15,436 nt of DNA. It comes from Mycobacterium sp. (GTDB lineage Bacteria > Actinomycetota > Actinomycetes > Mycobacteriales > Mycobacteriaceae). Each line of letters begins with the position of its first letter. Positions within the stretch are counted from its first letter, which is position 1. The position numbers and the translations under genes were made by a program. The notes beneath the pieces were generated by a model. It saw only the letters and a program-made list of their open reading frames with translations, was not told where the DNA came from and ran no database searches. Location of the stretch: positions 1 through 15,436 of the forward strand of contig JAOPWF010000586.1 of the NCBI GenBank assembly GCA_025965815.1, read 5' to 3'. Positions 6,342-13,784 of this stretch are shown here, piece by piece.

Positions 6342-7577
6342 GTGGACCCTCTCACCGTCTCGACGGCGCATGAGCGACCAAGCAGCGGCGCCCGCGATCT
6401 GACGAGTTCGCTGACACGCCAGTCATTGCTGGTCGCAGCGGTGTGCCTGCTGGCCGACGTGACCCCGGTGCTGGTCGCCGGACCCGCATCGGCCATGCGG
6501 CCGCAGGACTGGCTTGTGCTGTGCGCGGTGGCGCTGGCCGACGCCGCACTGGCCCTGCCGGCCCGGTTTTCCGGGTGGGTCGCCGCCACGCACGCTGGTG
6601 TCCAGGTAGCGGCTGCCGTCATCACCGGCGGGTCAGGCCTGGCGCACATGGACTCCGACGCCGGCTCGCTGATCGCCGCCTACCGAGCGGGCGCCTGGCT
6701 ACACGGTGGCGCGGCCTGGAGGGCGCTGGCAGTGCTAGCTCTGGGGGTCGGCACTGCGCGGTTGGTCGCCGGGGCGGGCTCCATCGACGTGCTGTTCCTG
6801 AGCGAGGTCGTCAAGAATGCCCTCCTGCCCTGGCTGGTCGGCCGCTACACCACCGCCAGGCGCGGCTACATCGCCGAGCTTGAACAGCGTGCCGAGGCGC
6901 AGAGCCGTGCCGCGCAGGCCGCCGTGGATCATGCTGTCGCCGAAGAGCGCAGTTCCATCGCCCGCGACCTGCACGACGTCATCTCCCATCACGTGAGTGC
7001 GATCAATGTGCACGCGGGCGCCGCCCGATTCGCCTCGGCGGGTTCGGCGGAGACCAACCGATTCGCCGAGTCGCTCTCTGCGGTTGAAACCTCAAGCCGC
7101 GCAGCGATGCTGGACTTGCGTCGACTACTCGACATCCTGCACAGCCCGGCGGACGCGACCCGCCAGCCCGGGCTGGCCAATCTTGAGGAACTGCTCGACG
7201 GGGTCCGCCGTGCCGGACTGCCGAGCCGCCTCAGCACCCACGGTGTCGCACATGCGCTGCCCGACTCACTCGACGTGGCGCTCTACCGGATCACCCAGGA
7301 GATGTTGACCAACGCCCAACGGCACGGCGACGGCGCGCTCATCGACATCGAAGTCCGCTACAGTGACGCATCGGTCTCGGTGGCCGCCCGCAACGGAATC
7401 CCGGCGGCAGCGTCCGACAGGCACGATCCCACCGAAGAGTCACCGCCGCACACGCGAGGTCTGGCGGGAATCCGCAAGCGCGCCACCATGTTCGGCGGCA
7501 CCATCGCCTACGGTCCCGACCCCAGCGGGCAGCAGTGGGAAACCGTTGTGGTCTGCCCCCTCACGGAGCAGCGATGA
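6342..7577 (+). CDS. Sensor histidine kinase, DesK/NarL-partner type (HisKA_3)
   Basis: 411 residues. An N-terminal sensor region with about five hydrophobic segments (roughly 28-48, 56-74, 82-96, 127-144, 147-167) precedes a coiled linker (about 176-200). The dimerisation/phosphoacceptor helix EERSSIARDLHDVISHHVSA follows, with His211 as the phosphorylated residue. The ATPase domain has its N box around MLTNAQRHGDG and a glycine-rich GLAGIRKRATMFGG near the end. The kinase would autophosphorylate and pass the phosphate to the response regulator encoded next, with which it overlaps by four bases (ATGA). GTG 6342 was the only start that keeps the first helix intact; the ribosome site is weak. 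It faces the metal cassette, so it may sense a condition tied to that system (inference). The sensor region is not a known ligand-binding domain. Confidence 0.9.
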   Translation: MDPLTVSTAHERPSSGARDLTSSLTRQSLLVAAVCLLADVTPVLVAGPASAMRPQDWLVLCAVALADAALALPARFSGWVAATHAGVQVAAAVITGGSGLAHMDSDAGSLIAAYRAGAWLHGGAAWRALAVLALGVGTARLVAGAGSIDVLFLSEVVKNALLPWLVGRYTTARRGYIAELEQRAEAQSRAAQAAVDHAVAEERSSIARDLHDVISHHVSAINVHAGAARFASAGSAETNRFAESLSAVETSSRAAMLDLRRLLDILHSPADATRQPGLANLEELLDGVRRAGLPSRLSTHGVAHALPDSLDVALYRITQEMLTNAQRHGDGALIDIEVRYSDASVSVAARNGIPAAASDRHDPTEESPPHTRGLAGIRKRATMFGGTIAYGPDPSGQQWETVVVCPLTEQR

Positions 7578-8239
7578 CGCTGTCGATTCTGCTCGCCGAT
7601 GACCATGCGGTGTTCCGTTCCGGTCTGCGAACCGTTCTGGACACCCAACCCGACTTGGAATGTGTCGCTGAAGTCGCCGACGGGCGGACAGCGGTCATCG
7701 AGTGCGCCCGATTGCGGCCCGAGGTCGCGATTCTCGACATCCGCATGCCCAAACTCGACGGCATCGCCGCGGCGGAGATGATCCTCGCTGATCCCGCCTG
7801 CAGCACCCGGATTCTCGTCTTGACCACCTTCGACGTCGATGACTACGTGTACCGGGCCCTGGCGGCGGGAGCCAGCGGCTTTCTGCTGAAGACCCTGGCC
7901 CCCGAGGAACTCGTCGCCGCGGTCCGGGTGGCTGCGCGCGGGGATGCCCTCATCGACCCATCGGTGACCCGTCGCCTGGTGGGTCGCTTTGCCGCCGGGA
8001 TCGCACCCGAGCACCCGGCGGTCGCGACCGCGCCGGGGTTGGATCGCCTCACACCGCGGGAGAAGGAGGTGTTACTGCTCGTCGCGGCGGGCTACAGCAA
8101 TGCTGAGATAGCCGCCCGGCTATATGTCGGCGACGAAACAGTCAAGACCCACGTCTCCCGAATCCTGGCCAAACTGGACCTGCGGGACCGCGTGCACGCC
8201 GTCATCTACGCCCATAGCCACGGCTTGGCCGACCGGTGA
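7574..8239 (+). CDS. NarL/FixJ-family response regulator
   Basis: 221 residues. An N-terminal receiver has the acidic pair D9-D10, phosphoacceptor Asp55 (VAILDIRMPK), the LTTFD switch threonine and the conserved Lys in FLLKTLAPEEL. A C-terminal LuxR-type helix-turn-helix follows (LTPREKEVLLLVAAGYSNAEIAARL...ETVKTHVSRILAKL). It is a DNA-binding partner of the kinase encoded just upstream, with the start codon overlapping the kinase stop (ATGA). Candidate targets are the divergent cassette and its own operon through the inverted repeat at 6289-6310; that is inference. Length and domains are normal, with nothing missing. Confidence 0.95.
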   Translation: MTLSILLADDHAVFRSGLRTVLDTQPDLECVAEVADGRTAVIECARLRPEVAILDIRMPKLDGIAAAEMILADPACSTRILVLTTFDVDDYVYRALAAGASGFLLKTLAPEELVAAVRVAARGDALIDPSVTRRLVGRFAAGIAPEHPAVATAPGLDRLTPREKEVLLLVAAGYSNAEIAARLYVGDETVKTHVSRILAKLDLRDRVHAVIYAHSHGLADR

Positions 8240-8275
8240 GCCAGGACCACCCTGGACCGCTCGCGCCCGGCAACT

Positions 8276-8306
8276 TCAGTGATCTCTCAGCGAGCCTCCC
8301 TACCGT
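8276..8306 (+). promoter_or_regulatory. Candidate promoter with 11-bp direct-repeat site for the LCP gene
   Basis: TCAGTG-ATCTC-TCAGCG (8276-8292) is a direct repeat with an 11-base period. Eight bases later comes TACCGT (8301-8306), a TANNNT -10 box. The predicted start is near 8313, exactly the A of an ATG. The spacing differs by one base from the sites at 388-419 and 12269-12300. The long leader to the LCP start at 8545 holds two short ORFs. Confidence 0.5.
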
Positions 8307-8312
8307 GGACTG

Positions 8313-8399
8313 ATGGACCGACCTCTGGTGCGCCCACCGTGTGGAGGGCCGTCCCCGACGAGACTGTGCGCTCGCTGTGCGAGGCGGCGCCTGGTGTAG
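8313..8399 (+). CDS. Candidate leaderless Cys-containing short upstream ORF
   Basis: ATG at 8313 lies seven bases after the TACCGT hexamer, so the mRNA could begin at this codon. The ORF has 28 codons and three Cys, two of them in a C-x2-C arrangement (LCARCA) near its end. Mycobacteria are known to carry short leaderless ORFs upstream of genes, some with Cys runs that act as attenuators. Three spread Cys are far fewer than in those polycysteine cases, so coding or regulatory function is a guess. Confidence 0.25.
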   Translation: MDRPLVRPPCGGPSPTRLCARCARRRLV

Positions 8400-8449
8400 T
8401 TGGCTGCGACGTGATGGACAAAACCAGTTCTGGAGGAAGTGCGACCGCC

Positions 8450-8548
8450 ATGCCGGCCTACCCAGCGCCACGGGGCGGCGGCGCACGTCTTCTGCCGACC
8501 CTCGTCTGTGACCCGGGTGGTGTCGCTCCCGTGTTACCGGTGAGATGA
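8450..8548 (+). CDS. Candidate short ORF translationally coupled to the LCP gene
   Basis: A 32-codon ORF starts at ATG 8450, ten bases after GGAGGAAG (8432-8439), the strongest ribosome site in this leader. Its TGA overlaps the LCP ATG at 8545 as ATGA. The LCP start itself has only a weak site, so ribosomes finishing this ORF may reinitiate at LCP. The peptide is Pro/Gly-rich and has one Cys. An earlier in-frame ATG at 8414 would add 12 residues. The product itself may be unimportant. The reading is drawn from the start/stop geometry only. Confidence 0.3.
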   Translation: MPAYPAPRGGGARLLPTLVCDPGGVAPVLPVR

Positions 8549-10077
8549 CCAAACATCGGGGCGTCCGGCATCGAATGCCCAACAACGCCCGCCCGAATAC
8601 GGTCTCCCGGCGCGCTGTCGTAGTGCGAGTTCTGGTCGCGCTGATCTCGGTGCTCACGGTGGGGACCACCGGGTCGGTCTGGTGGGCCAGCCGCGGAGTC
8701 TTCACCGGGTTCACCGTCTCGCAGGCGTTGCCGTCCGACGGCCCCCGGTCGAGCGGCGGCGCGGTCAATATCCTGTTGATCGGCCTGGACTCCCGAAAGG
8801 ACCAGCAGGGCAACGATCTTCCCCAGCCGATCCTGGATCAGCTTCACGCCGGTGACTCCACGGCCGGGGGATACAACACGAACACCTTGATCCTGGTGCA
8901 CATCGCCGCGGACGACCGCGTGACCGCGTTCTCCATTCCGCGTGACGATTACGTGGCGTTCAACCGGATCCCCGGATACCATCACATCAAGATCAAAGAG
9001 GCCTATGGGCTGACGAAGTTCACCACCGAGCAAGCCCTGGCCGATCAGGGCGTCACAGACCAGGCGACCCTGGAAGCGCAAGGCCGCGAAGCGGGCCGAG
9101 CGGCCACGCTCAGTGCGGTACGCAGTCTCGTGGGCGTGCCGATCGACTCCTTCGCCGAGATCAGCCTCGCAGGGTTCTACGATCTGGCGGCCACGTTGGG
9201 CGGCATCGACGTGTGCCTGAACCACCCGGCGCATGACGACTACTCCGGTGCCGACTTCCCGGCCGGACGGCAGACCCTGAACGCGGCACAGTCGCTCGCG
9301 TTCGTGCGGCAGCGCCACGGTCTGGACAACGGGGACCTCGACCGCACCCACCGCCAGCAGGCCTTCCTGATATCGGTCATGCGGCAGCTACAGGGTGCGG
9401 GCACCTTCTCTGACCTGTCCAAACTCAAGAGCCTGATGGCCGTCGCCCAGAAGGACATCGTGCTCTCCAGTGGATGGGACACCAATCAGTTCCGCCGGCT
9501 CGGGGCCATCGCCGGGGCAGATGTGCAGTACCAGACGCTGCCGATCGTGCGTTACGACCGGATCAACGGCCAGGACGTCAACGTCATCGACCCTGCCAAG
9601 ATCAAAGCGCTGGTGCAGGCGGCGTTCGCCGACGCTCCAAGCACCAGCACTTCGGCCGCGCCGCAGCCATCCAGCATCGTCGACGTGGTGAACGCCGGAC
9701 AGACTTCGGGGCTGGCCGGAACCGTTTCGCAGGACCTGACCCGCCATGGCTACCCCGCCGGAGAGGTACGTGACGCACTCGCCGGCGAGTTCTCCAGCAC
9801 CGCAATCGATTACGCTCCGGGCACCGAATCCGAGGCTCAGGACATCGCCGGCCTGCTCGGCGATATCGCCATCCGCGCCGATTCCGCCGTGCCCGCCGGG
9901 CATGTCCGCGTGGTCCTCGGCGACGGCTACCTGCCGCCGTCCGCCCAGGCTGCACCGGATTCGTCGGCGTCGGCATTGTTCAATACCAGCAACGCGACCT
10001 CTCTTAACGAGTCACCGACGCCAACCCCGGACCACGGCCTGCCCGTCGACGGCGGCGGAGTCCCCTGCGTGAACTAG
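8545..10077 (+). CDS. LytR-CpsA-Psr (LCP) family cell-wall glycopolymer ligase with LytR_C tail
   Basis: 510 residues. A short basic cytoplasmic start is followed by one membrane helix (about 25-48) and an extracytoplasmic LCP domain (about 72-300). LCP landmarks are ILLIGLDSR (76-84), the TNTLILVHI strand, SIPRDD with Arg133/Asp134, IKEAYG at about 150, and AFVRQRH...GDLDRTHRQQAF. A LytR_C domain follows (about 383-470, IVDVVNAG...VRVVLGDGY), then a Ser/Thr/Pro-rich tail. In mycobacteria, LCP proteins attach arabinogalactan to peptidoglycan from a polyprenyl-diphosphate-linked donor; I infer the same activity. ATG 8545 was chosen; ATG 8575 is an alternative with no better site. The PAP2 and DedA genes nearby act on the same lipid carrier. 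The promoter site is shared in form with those of the PAP2 and dispanin-like genes. Confidence 0.93.
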   Translation: MTKHRGVRHRMPNNARPNTVSRRAVVVRVLVALISVLTVGTTGSVWWASRGVFTGFTVSQALPSDGPRSSGGAVNILLIGLDSRKDQQGNDLPQPILDQLHAGDSTAGGYNTNTLILVHIAADDRVTAFSIPRDDYVAFNRIPGYHHIKIKEAYGLTKFTTEQALADQGVTDQATLEAQGREAGRAATLSAVRSLVGVPIDSFAEISLAGFYDLAATLGGIDVCLNHPAHDDYSGADFPAGRQTLNAAQSLAFVRQRHGLDNGDLDRTHRQQAFLISVMRQLQGAGTFSDLSKLKSLMAVAQKDIVLSSGWDTNQFRRLGAIAGADVQYQTLPIVRYDRINGQDVNVIDPAKIKALVQAAFADAPSTSTSAAPQPSSIVDVVNAGQTSGLAGTVSQDLTRHGYPAGEVRDALAGEFSSTAIDYAPGTESEAQDIAGLLGDIAIRADSAVPAGHVRVVLGDGYLPPSAQAAPDSSASALFNTSNATSLNESPTPTPDHGLPVDGGGVPCVN

Positions 10078-10096
10078 CGGGATCCGGGCAGGGGTT

Positions 10097-10113
10097 CGCT
10101 GAAGGAACGCTGA
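10097..10113. promoter_or_regulatory. Best-conserved 11-bp direct-repeat site, upstream of the classical kinase gene
   Basis: CGCTGA-AGGAA-CGCTGA is a perfect six-base direct repeat with an 11-base period (TCAGCG-N5-TCAGCG on the other strand). It lies in the 89-base gap between the LCP stop (10077) and the kinase ATG (10167). Its orientation relative to the kinase is opposite to that of the other sites relative to their genes, and no TANNNT box stands at the usual distance on either strand. It may serve autoregulation rather than activation. Confidence 0.5.
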
Positions 10114-10154
10114 GGACAGCAGCACCGGATGCGCCCATTTCGTCACGTCAGGGT

Positions 10155-10160
10155 CACACT
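10155..10160 (+). promoter_or_regulatory. Possible -10 box giving a leaderless kinase transcript
   Basis: CACACT, a partial match to TANNNT, ends six bases before the A of ATG 10167. No Shine-Dalgarno sequence sits at a useful distance from that ATG, so a leaderless mRNA would explain the start. Weak evidence: one mismatch in the key bases and no -35. Confidence 0.2.
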
Positions 10161-10166
10161 GATGTC

Positions 10167-11600
10167 ATGAAGAGGTTCGTCCTGGCCATCGCGTCGCCGT
10201 CCCGGTGGACCGTGCGTACACGGTCGGCGGTGGCCGCGACTTTCGTCGTGACGCTGTGCCTGATGATCGCCGGTGGCGCATTGCTGCTCGTCCTGTTCCA
10301 TTCCCTGGAAGCGTCCGCGCGGTCGACGGCCGACGCCCGGGCAACCCAGGTGGCCGACCAGTTGCAGACCGAATCAGCCGCTGAGCTCGACCGGTCGATG
10401 CTGGCCACCGACAGCCAGGTCGGGGTCGTCCAGGTGATTGACCAGAACGGGAAGATCCTGGCCCAGTCGGCGGGCAGTCCCACGGGGCCGGTGTCCCGGC
10501 GGACGGTCGCCCCGGGATCGACGGAATTCCTCGGGCGGGTGCTGTTCAGCCCGGAGGACGACTTCTGGATCACGGGCGTCGGCGTCAACTCCCCGCACGG
10601 GCCGGTGACGGTATTCGCCGGTGCTGACCGCGAGCCGGTCGAGAAGGTCGTCACGACCGTTGCGGTACTCCTGGCAATCGGCGGCCCGATCGTGGTCGCC
10701 GTGGTCGCGTTCGGCACCTACCGGCTCGTGGGCGCGGCCCTGCAGCCTGTCGAACGTATCCGGGCACGAGTGTCGTCGATGACGAGTGGCAAACTCGGCG
10801 AACGAATCCCGGTCCCATCCGCGGATGACGAGGTCGCCCGGCTGGCCGTGACGATGAACGACATGCTGGACCGCCTTCAAGCCGGCCAGACCGCTCAGCG
10901 GCGATTCGTCAGCGACGCGTCGCACGAGTTGCGGAGCCCGCTCGCGACCATCACTGCCGCCCTTGACCTTGCCCACGGCCACCCAGAACTCCTGGACCTC
11001 TCGCTTATCGAAGAGTCGCTGTTACCCGAGACTCATCGGATGCACCGCTTGGTCGAAGACCTCCTGCTCCTGGCGCGGGGCGACGAGCACGCCGAGCTGC
11101 GCAACGAGGTCGACGTCGATCTCGACGACATCGTCTACGCCGAAGCGAACCGGATCCGGGCGATCACCGGGCTGCGGGTATTCACCGCAATCAGCCCGGT
11201 TCGGATCACCGGCGACCCACGGGCACTGTCACGGCTCGTCCGCAATCTGGTCGACAACGCGATCCGGCACACGCACAGCGCTATTCGCCTCGAATGCGCC
11301 GACTCCGGCGGCCGGGCGCAGATTGTCGTCGCAGACGACGGACCGGGGATACCGCCGGCTGAGCGTCGCCGAGTCTTCGACCGCTTCGTCCGCGTGGATT
11401 CGCCCCGGGCCCGGGAAGCCGGCGGCGCCGGCCTGGGCCTGTCGATTGTCGCGCAGATCGCCGACGCTCACCACGGCACCGTCACCATCGGTGAATCGTC
11501 CAGTGGGGGAGCGCGGTTCGTCGTTCGCTTTCCGTTAGCCGTCGACGAGCCGGTAGCCGACACCGCGGACCGTCTCGATGCGCTGACGGCAGAACGGTAG
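10167..11600 (+). CDS. Sensor histidine kinase (HAMP-HisKA-HATPase_c)
   Basis: 477 residues with classical order. The first membrane helix (about 22-45) is followed by an extracytoplasmic sensor (about 46-160), a second helix (about 162-184), HAMP (about 185-240, with LQPVERIRARV) and the H box FVSDASHELRSPLATI with His253. The ATPase domain has its N box in LVRNLVDNAIRHTH, G1 ADDGPGIP, F box FDRFVRVD and G2 GGAGLGLSIV. It should phosphorylate an OmpR-type regulator; the likely partner is encoded on the opposite strand, immediately downstream. The normal end of such kinases, RFVVRFPL, is reached about 24 residues before the stop, and the last 21 codons are antisense to the regulator's C-terminus. 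The tail is acidic/Ala-rich and may be non-essential. ATG 10167 has no clear ribosome site. Confidence 0.95.
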   Translation: MKRFVLAIASPSRWTVRTRSAVAATFVVTLCLMIAGGALLLVLFHSLEASARSTADARATQVADQLQTESAAELDRSMLATDSQVGVVQVIDQNGKILAQSAGSPTGPVSRRTVAPGSTEFLGRVLFSPEDDFWITGVGVNSPHGPVTVFAGADREPVEKVVTTVAVLLAIGGPIVVAVVAFGTYRLVGAALQPVERIRARVSSMTSGKLGERIPVPSADDEVARLAVTMNDMLDRLQAGQTAQRRFVSDASHELRSPLATITAALDLAHGHPELLDLSLIEESLLPETHRMHRLVEDLLLLARGDEHAELRNEVDVDLDDIVYAEANRIRAITGLRVFTAISPVRITGDPRALSRLVRNLVDNAIRHTHSAIRLECADSGGRAQIVVADDGPGIPPAERRRVFDRFVRVDSPRAREAGGAGLGLSIVAQIADAHHGTVTIGESSSGGARFVVRFPLAVDEPVADTADRLDALTAER

Positions 11601-12206
11601 GTCGATCTTGCGGCGCAGGTAACCGATGTAGACCTCGACAATGTTGTCGTCGCCGTCGTAGTTGGTGTCCCACACCGATCGCACGATCTCCCCCTTCGTT
11701 ACGACGGTGCCGCGGTGGCGCATCAAGAACTCCAGGACGCCGTACTCGCGCGGCGTCAACGTCAGTTCCGTTCCGGCACGGGCAACCCGGTGGCGCGCTG
11801 GGTCGAGTTCGAGGTCGCCGGCAGTCAAGACAGCGGGTCGCTCGGGTGCGCCCCGGCGCACCAGCGCCCGTAGCCGTGCGACCAACACGACAAACGAGAA
11901 CGGCTTGGTCAGATAGTCGTCGGCGCCGAGGTCGAACGCATCGGCCAGGTCGTATTCGCCGTCCTTCGCCGAAAGCATCAGTACCGGCGTCCACACACCG
12001 TGGGCGCGCAGATCGCGAACGATGTCATAGCCGCTTTTCCCCGGCAGCATGATGTCAAGCACGATCGCGTCGAATTTGTCCGATGCCGCGGTTTGGAAAC
12101 CGTCGTCGCCGCGGTGCTCGACATCGACGACGAATCCCTCGGCGCCCAGCCCGAGGCGAATCGTGTCAGCGAGGCGGACCTCGTCCTCAATCAGCAGTAC
12201 GCGCAA
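11535..12206 (-). CDS. OmpR/PhoB-family response regulator
   Basis: 223 residues. The receiver has E8-D9, phosphoacceptor Asp51 (IVLDIMLPGKSG), Ser79 and Lys101 (LTKPF). The C-terminal winged helix is complete: LTPREYGVLEFLMRHRG, then VRSVWDTNYDGDDNIVEVYIGYLRRKI and the closing ETVRGVGYRL. It starts with TTG at 12206 (MRVLLIEDE) just after AAAGG, with GAGGGAGGG farther upstream; no ATG in frame would keep the conserved start. It is the probable partner of the histidine kinase on the other strand, with 66 bases of shared 3' DNA. OmpR-family proteins bind direct repeats with 10-11-base period, which fits the sites at 403-419, 8276-8292, 10097-10113 and 12269-12285. Regulation of those genes is inference. 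Confidence 0.95.
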   Translation of the reverse strand: MRVLLIEDEVRLADTIRLGLGAEGFVVDVEHRGDDGFQTAASDKFDAIVLDIMLPGKSGYDIVRDLRAHGVWTPVLMLSAKDGEYDLADAFDLGADDYLTKPFSFVVLVARLRALVRRGAPERPAVLTAGDLELDPARHRVARAGTELTLTPREYGVLEFLMRHRGTVVTKGEIVRSVWDTNYDGDDNIVEVYIGYLRRKIDLPFCRQRIETVRGVGYRLVDG

Positions 12207-12268
12207 CCTTTCGTCCCTCCCTCATCCGGGCCAGTACACCAGAGCAACTTTGGCGGCGCGACATACTC

Positions 12269-12300
12269 TCAGCGTCTACACAGGCCGCCATCGGCAGACT
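12269..12300 (+). promoter_or_regulatory. Candidate promoter with 11-bp direct-repeat site for the PAP2 operon
   Basis: TCAGCG-TCTAC-ACAGGC (12269-12285) is a degenerate direct repeat with an 11-base period. After nine bases comes CAGACT (12295-12300), a partial TANNNT match at the same spacing as the site at 388-419. Predicted start is near 12307, which makes GTG 12301 unlikely as a start codon and favours ATG 12334. It lies in the 127-base gap between divergent genes and could also act on the regulator gene. Confidence 0.35.
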
Positions 12301-12333
12301 GTGCCGGTGAGCGAATCCGCAGGTGCCGTCCGT

Positions 12334-13125
12334 ATGGCGGTGTCCCATCTCATCGCCGCGAACGGACCGGCCGAGACGGCGTTCGTGGGCTTGTTCATTG
12401 CCGGCGCCGTGTTCGGGGTCGGCTGGATGTACTGCCACCGCACGTCGAACTGGTGGCCCACCTCGCTTCGGGCTGGGGGTCTGCTGCTGGCGGTCGCCGT
12501 GCTGGCGTTGCAGGTCAGCGACCGCGGATGGCTGATAGACGTGGACCATTCCGTCACCGGGTGGTTCGTCACCCACCGCCACCCGGCCATCGATCACATG
12601 GCACTCGCGGTGACCAACGTGTTCGGGCCCGTCGAAACAGCCGCCCTGGCAGCCCTTGCCGCCGCGGTCGTTGGCTGGAGGTTCCGGTCGTTCCTGCTGG
12701 GTCTAACCGTCATCGTCACCGTCGGTGGCGCATCGGTGCTCTGCTCGTTGATCAAGCTGATCGTGGTACGTGCCCGGCCGCCGATGGCGGTCCAGGAGAC
12801 GCTGGAAACTGACTACTCGTTTCCGTCCGGCCACGTGACCGGCACCGCCGCTTTATTCGGGATCATCGCAGTGGCAATCGGTTTGGGCCGAAGCCATGTC
12901 GTGAAGAGCCTGCTCGCCACCCTCGCGGTGCTCGTGGTGTCCGCCGTTGGCCTGAGTCGTCTGTATCTCGGAGTGCATTGGTTCACCGACGTGATCGCCG
13001 GGGCGCTGCTCGCCGCAGCGGCGGTGACACTCGGCGGTACGACCCTGCGTGCGCTGGTAGACGACCCGTCCCCAGCCGAACCTCAGGCGATCACGCCGGC
13101 ATCCCACCATGAGGCCCTTCGATGA
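12334..13125 (+). CDS. PAP2-family membrane phosphatase (likely polyprenyl-diphosphate phosphatase)
   Basis: 263 residues with about six membrane helices. All three catalytic motifs of type 2 phosphatidic acid phosphatases are present: K141-x6-R148-P149 (KLIVVRARPP), P164-S-G-H167 (SFPSGH), and S208-R209-x5-H215-x3-D219 (SRLYLGVHWFTD). Such enzymes remove phosphate from lipid phosphates or polyprenyl diphosphates on the outer face of the membrane; recycling of decaprenyl/undecaprenyl diphosphate after wall synthesis is the likely role. ATG 12334 is favoured by CAGGTG about nine bases upstream and by the promoter geometry; GTG 12307 (possibly leaderless) and GTG 12301 are alternatives. The TGA overlaps the DedA start (ATGA). 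The frame stays open upstream to 12049 only as a shadow of the regulator. Confidence 0.88.
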   Translation: MAVSHLIAANGPAETAFVGLFIAGAVFGVGWMYCHRTSNWWPTSLRAGGLLLAVAVLALQVSDRGWLIDVDHSVTGWFVTHRHPAIDHMALAVTNVFGPVETAALAALAAAVVGWRFRSFLLGLTVIVTVGGASVLCSLIKLIVVRARPPMAVQETLETDYSFPSGHVTGTAALFGIIAVAIGLGRSHVVKSLLATLAVLVVSAVGLSRLYLGVHWFTDVIAGALLAAAAVTLGGTTLRALVDDPSPAEPQAITPASHHEALR

Positions 13126-13784
13126 CGTTGGCGCTGAGCACCGGAGTGCTCAATCCAGACACCCTGCTGTCCACGTTCGGGCTCATCGGGCTTCTCGTAA
13201 CGGTGTTCATTGAAACTGGGCTCCTGGTTGGATTTTTCCTGCCCGGTGACTCGCTGCTGTTCACCGCCGGGGTGCTTGCGGCGCAATCCCACCCGTTCAT
13301 TCCGTTGTGGGGTCTGCTCGTTACGATCCCGATCGCCGCGGTCGCCGGGGATCAATGCGGCTACCTCATCGGCCGCGCTGCCGGACCGGCTGTCTTCGAA
13401 CGTCCCAGCGCTAAGCGGCTCGGTCCGGACCAGCTGGCGCGGGCCCAGGCGTTCTTCGACAAGTACGGCGCCCGCACTGTGCTGCTTGCCCGATTCGTTC
13501 CAGTGGTTCGGACGGTCACACCGGTGATGGCCGGCGCATCGGGCATGCGCTACCGCGACTTCACCACCTATAACATCCTCGGTGGGTTGGTGTGGGGCCT
13601 TACCGTCCCTCTGCTGGGGTACTTCCTCGGTGGGATTCCCTTTGTCCGCGCCCACATCGAGATTATTCTCATGGGGGTTGTGCTGATCTCGGTGCTACCG
13701 CTGATCGTCAACTACGTGCGGGCACGACGCCGGCGAGGACAGCAACGTTCCCGCTCCGATGTGGTTGAAAAGGCGACTGCGTGA
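13122..13784 (+). CDS. DedA-family membrane protein (possible polyprenyl-phosphate translocase)
   Basis: 220 residues. The DedA pattern is clear: an opening acidic re-entrant segment (FIETGLLVGFFLPGDSLLFTAG), GDQCGYLIGRAAG, a loop with FFDKYGARTVLLARFVPVVRTVTPVMAGAS containing the R-F-x-P-x-x-R signature, and YNILGGLVWG, then a final helix and a basic tail (RARRRRGQQ). DedA proteins belong to the SNARE-associated/VTT family, and members have been shown to return undecaprenyl phosphate across the membrane. Coupling by a 4-base overlap to the PAP2 gene, which would make the monophosphate carrier, fits that role. The exact substrate here is inferred. Confidence 0.9.
   Translation: MTLALSTGVLNPDTLLSTFGLIGLLVTVFIETGLLVGFFLPGDSLLFTAGVLAAQSHPFIPLWGLLVTIPIAAVAGDQCGYLIGRAAGPAVFERPSAKRLGPDQLARAQAFFDKYGARTVLLARFVPVVRTVTPVMAGASGMRYRDFTTYNILGGLVWGLTVPLLGYFLGGIPFVRAHIEIILMGVVLISVLPLIVNYVRARRRRGQQRSRSDVVEKATA

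Noticed and set aside
8241..8255. CCAGG-N5-CCTGG just after the NarL-type regulator, as a possible terminator
   Set aside because: A five-base stem with no T-run is too weak in GC-rich DNA to call.
12049..12333. Upstream extension of the PAP2 reading frame to 12049
   Set aside because: It runs antisense through the start of the OmpR-type regulator and upstream of the candidate promoter; the sequence is not membrane-like and has no ribosome site.
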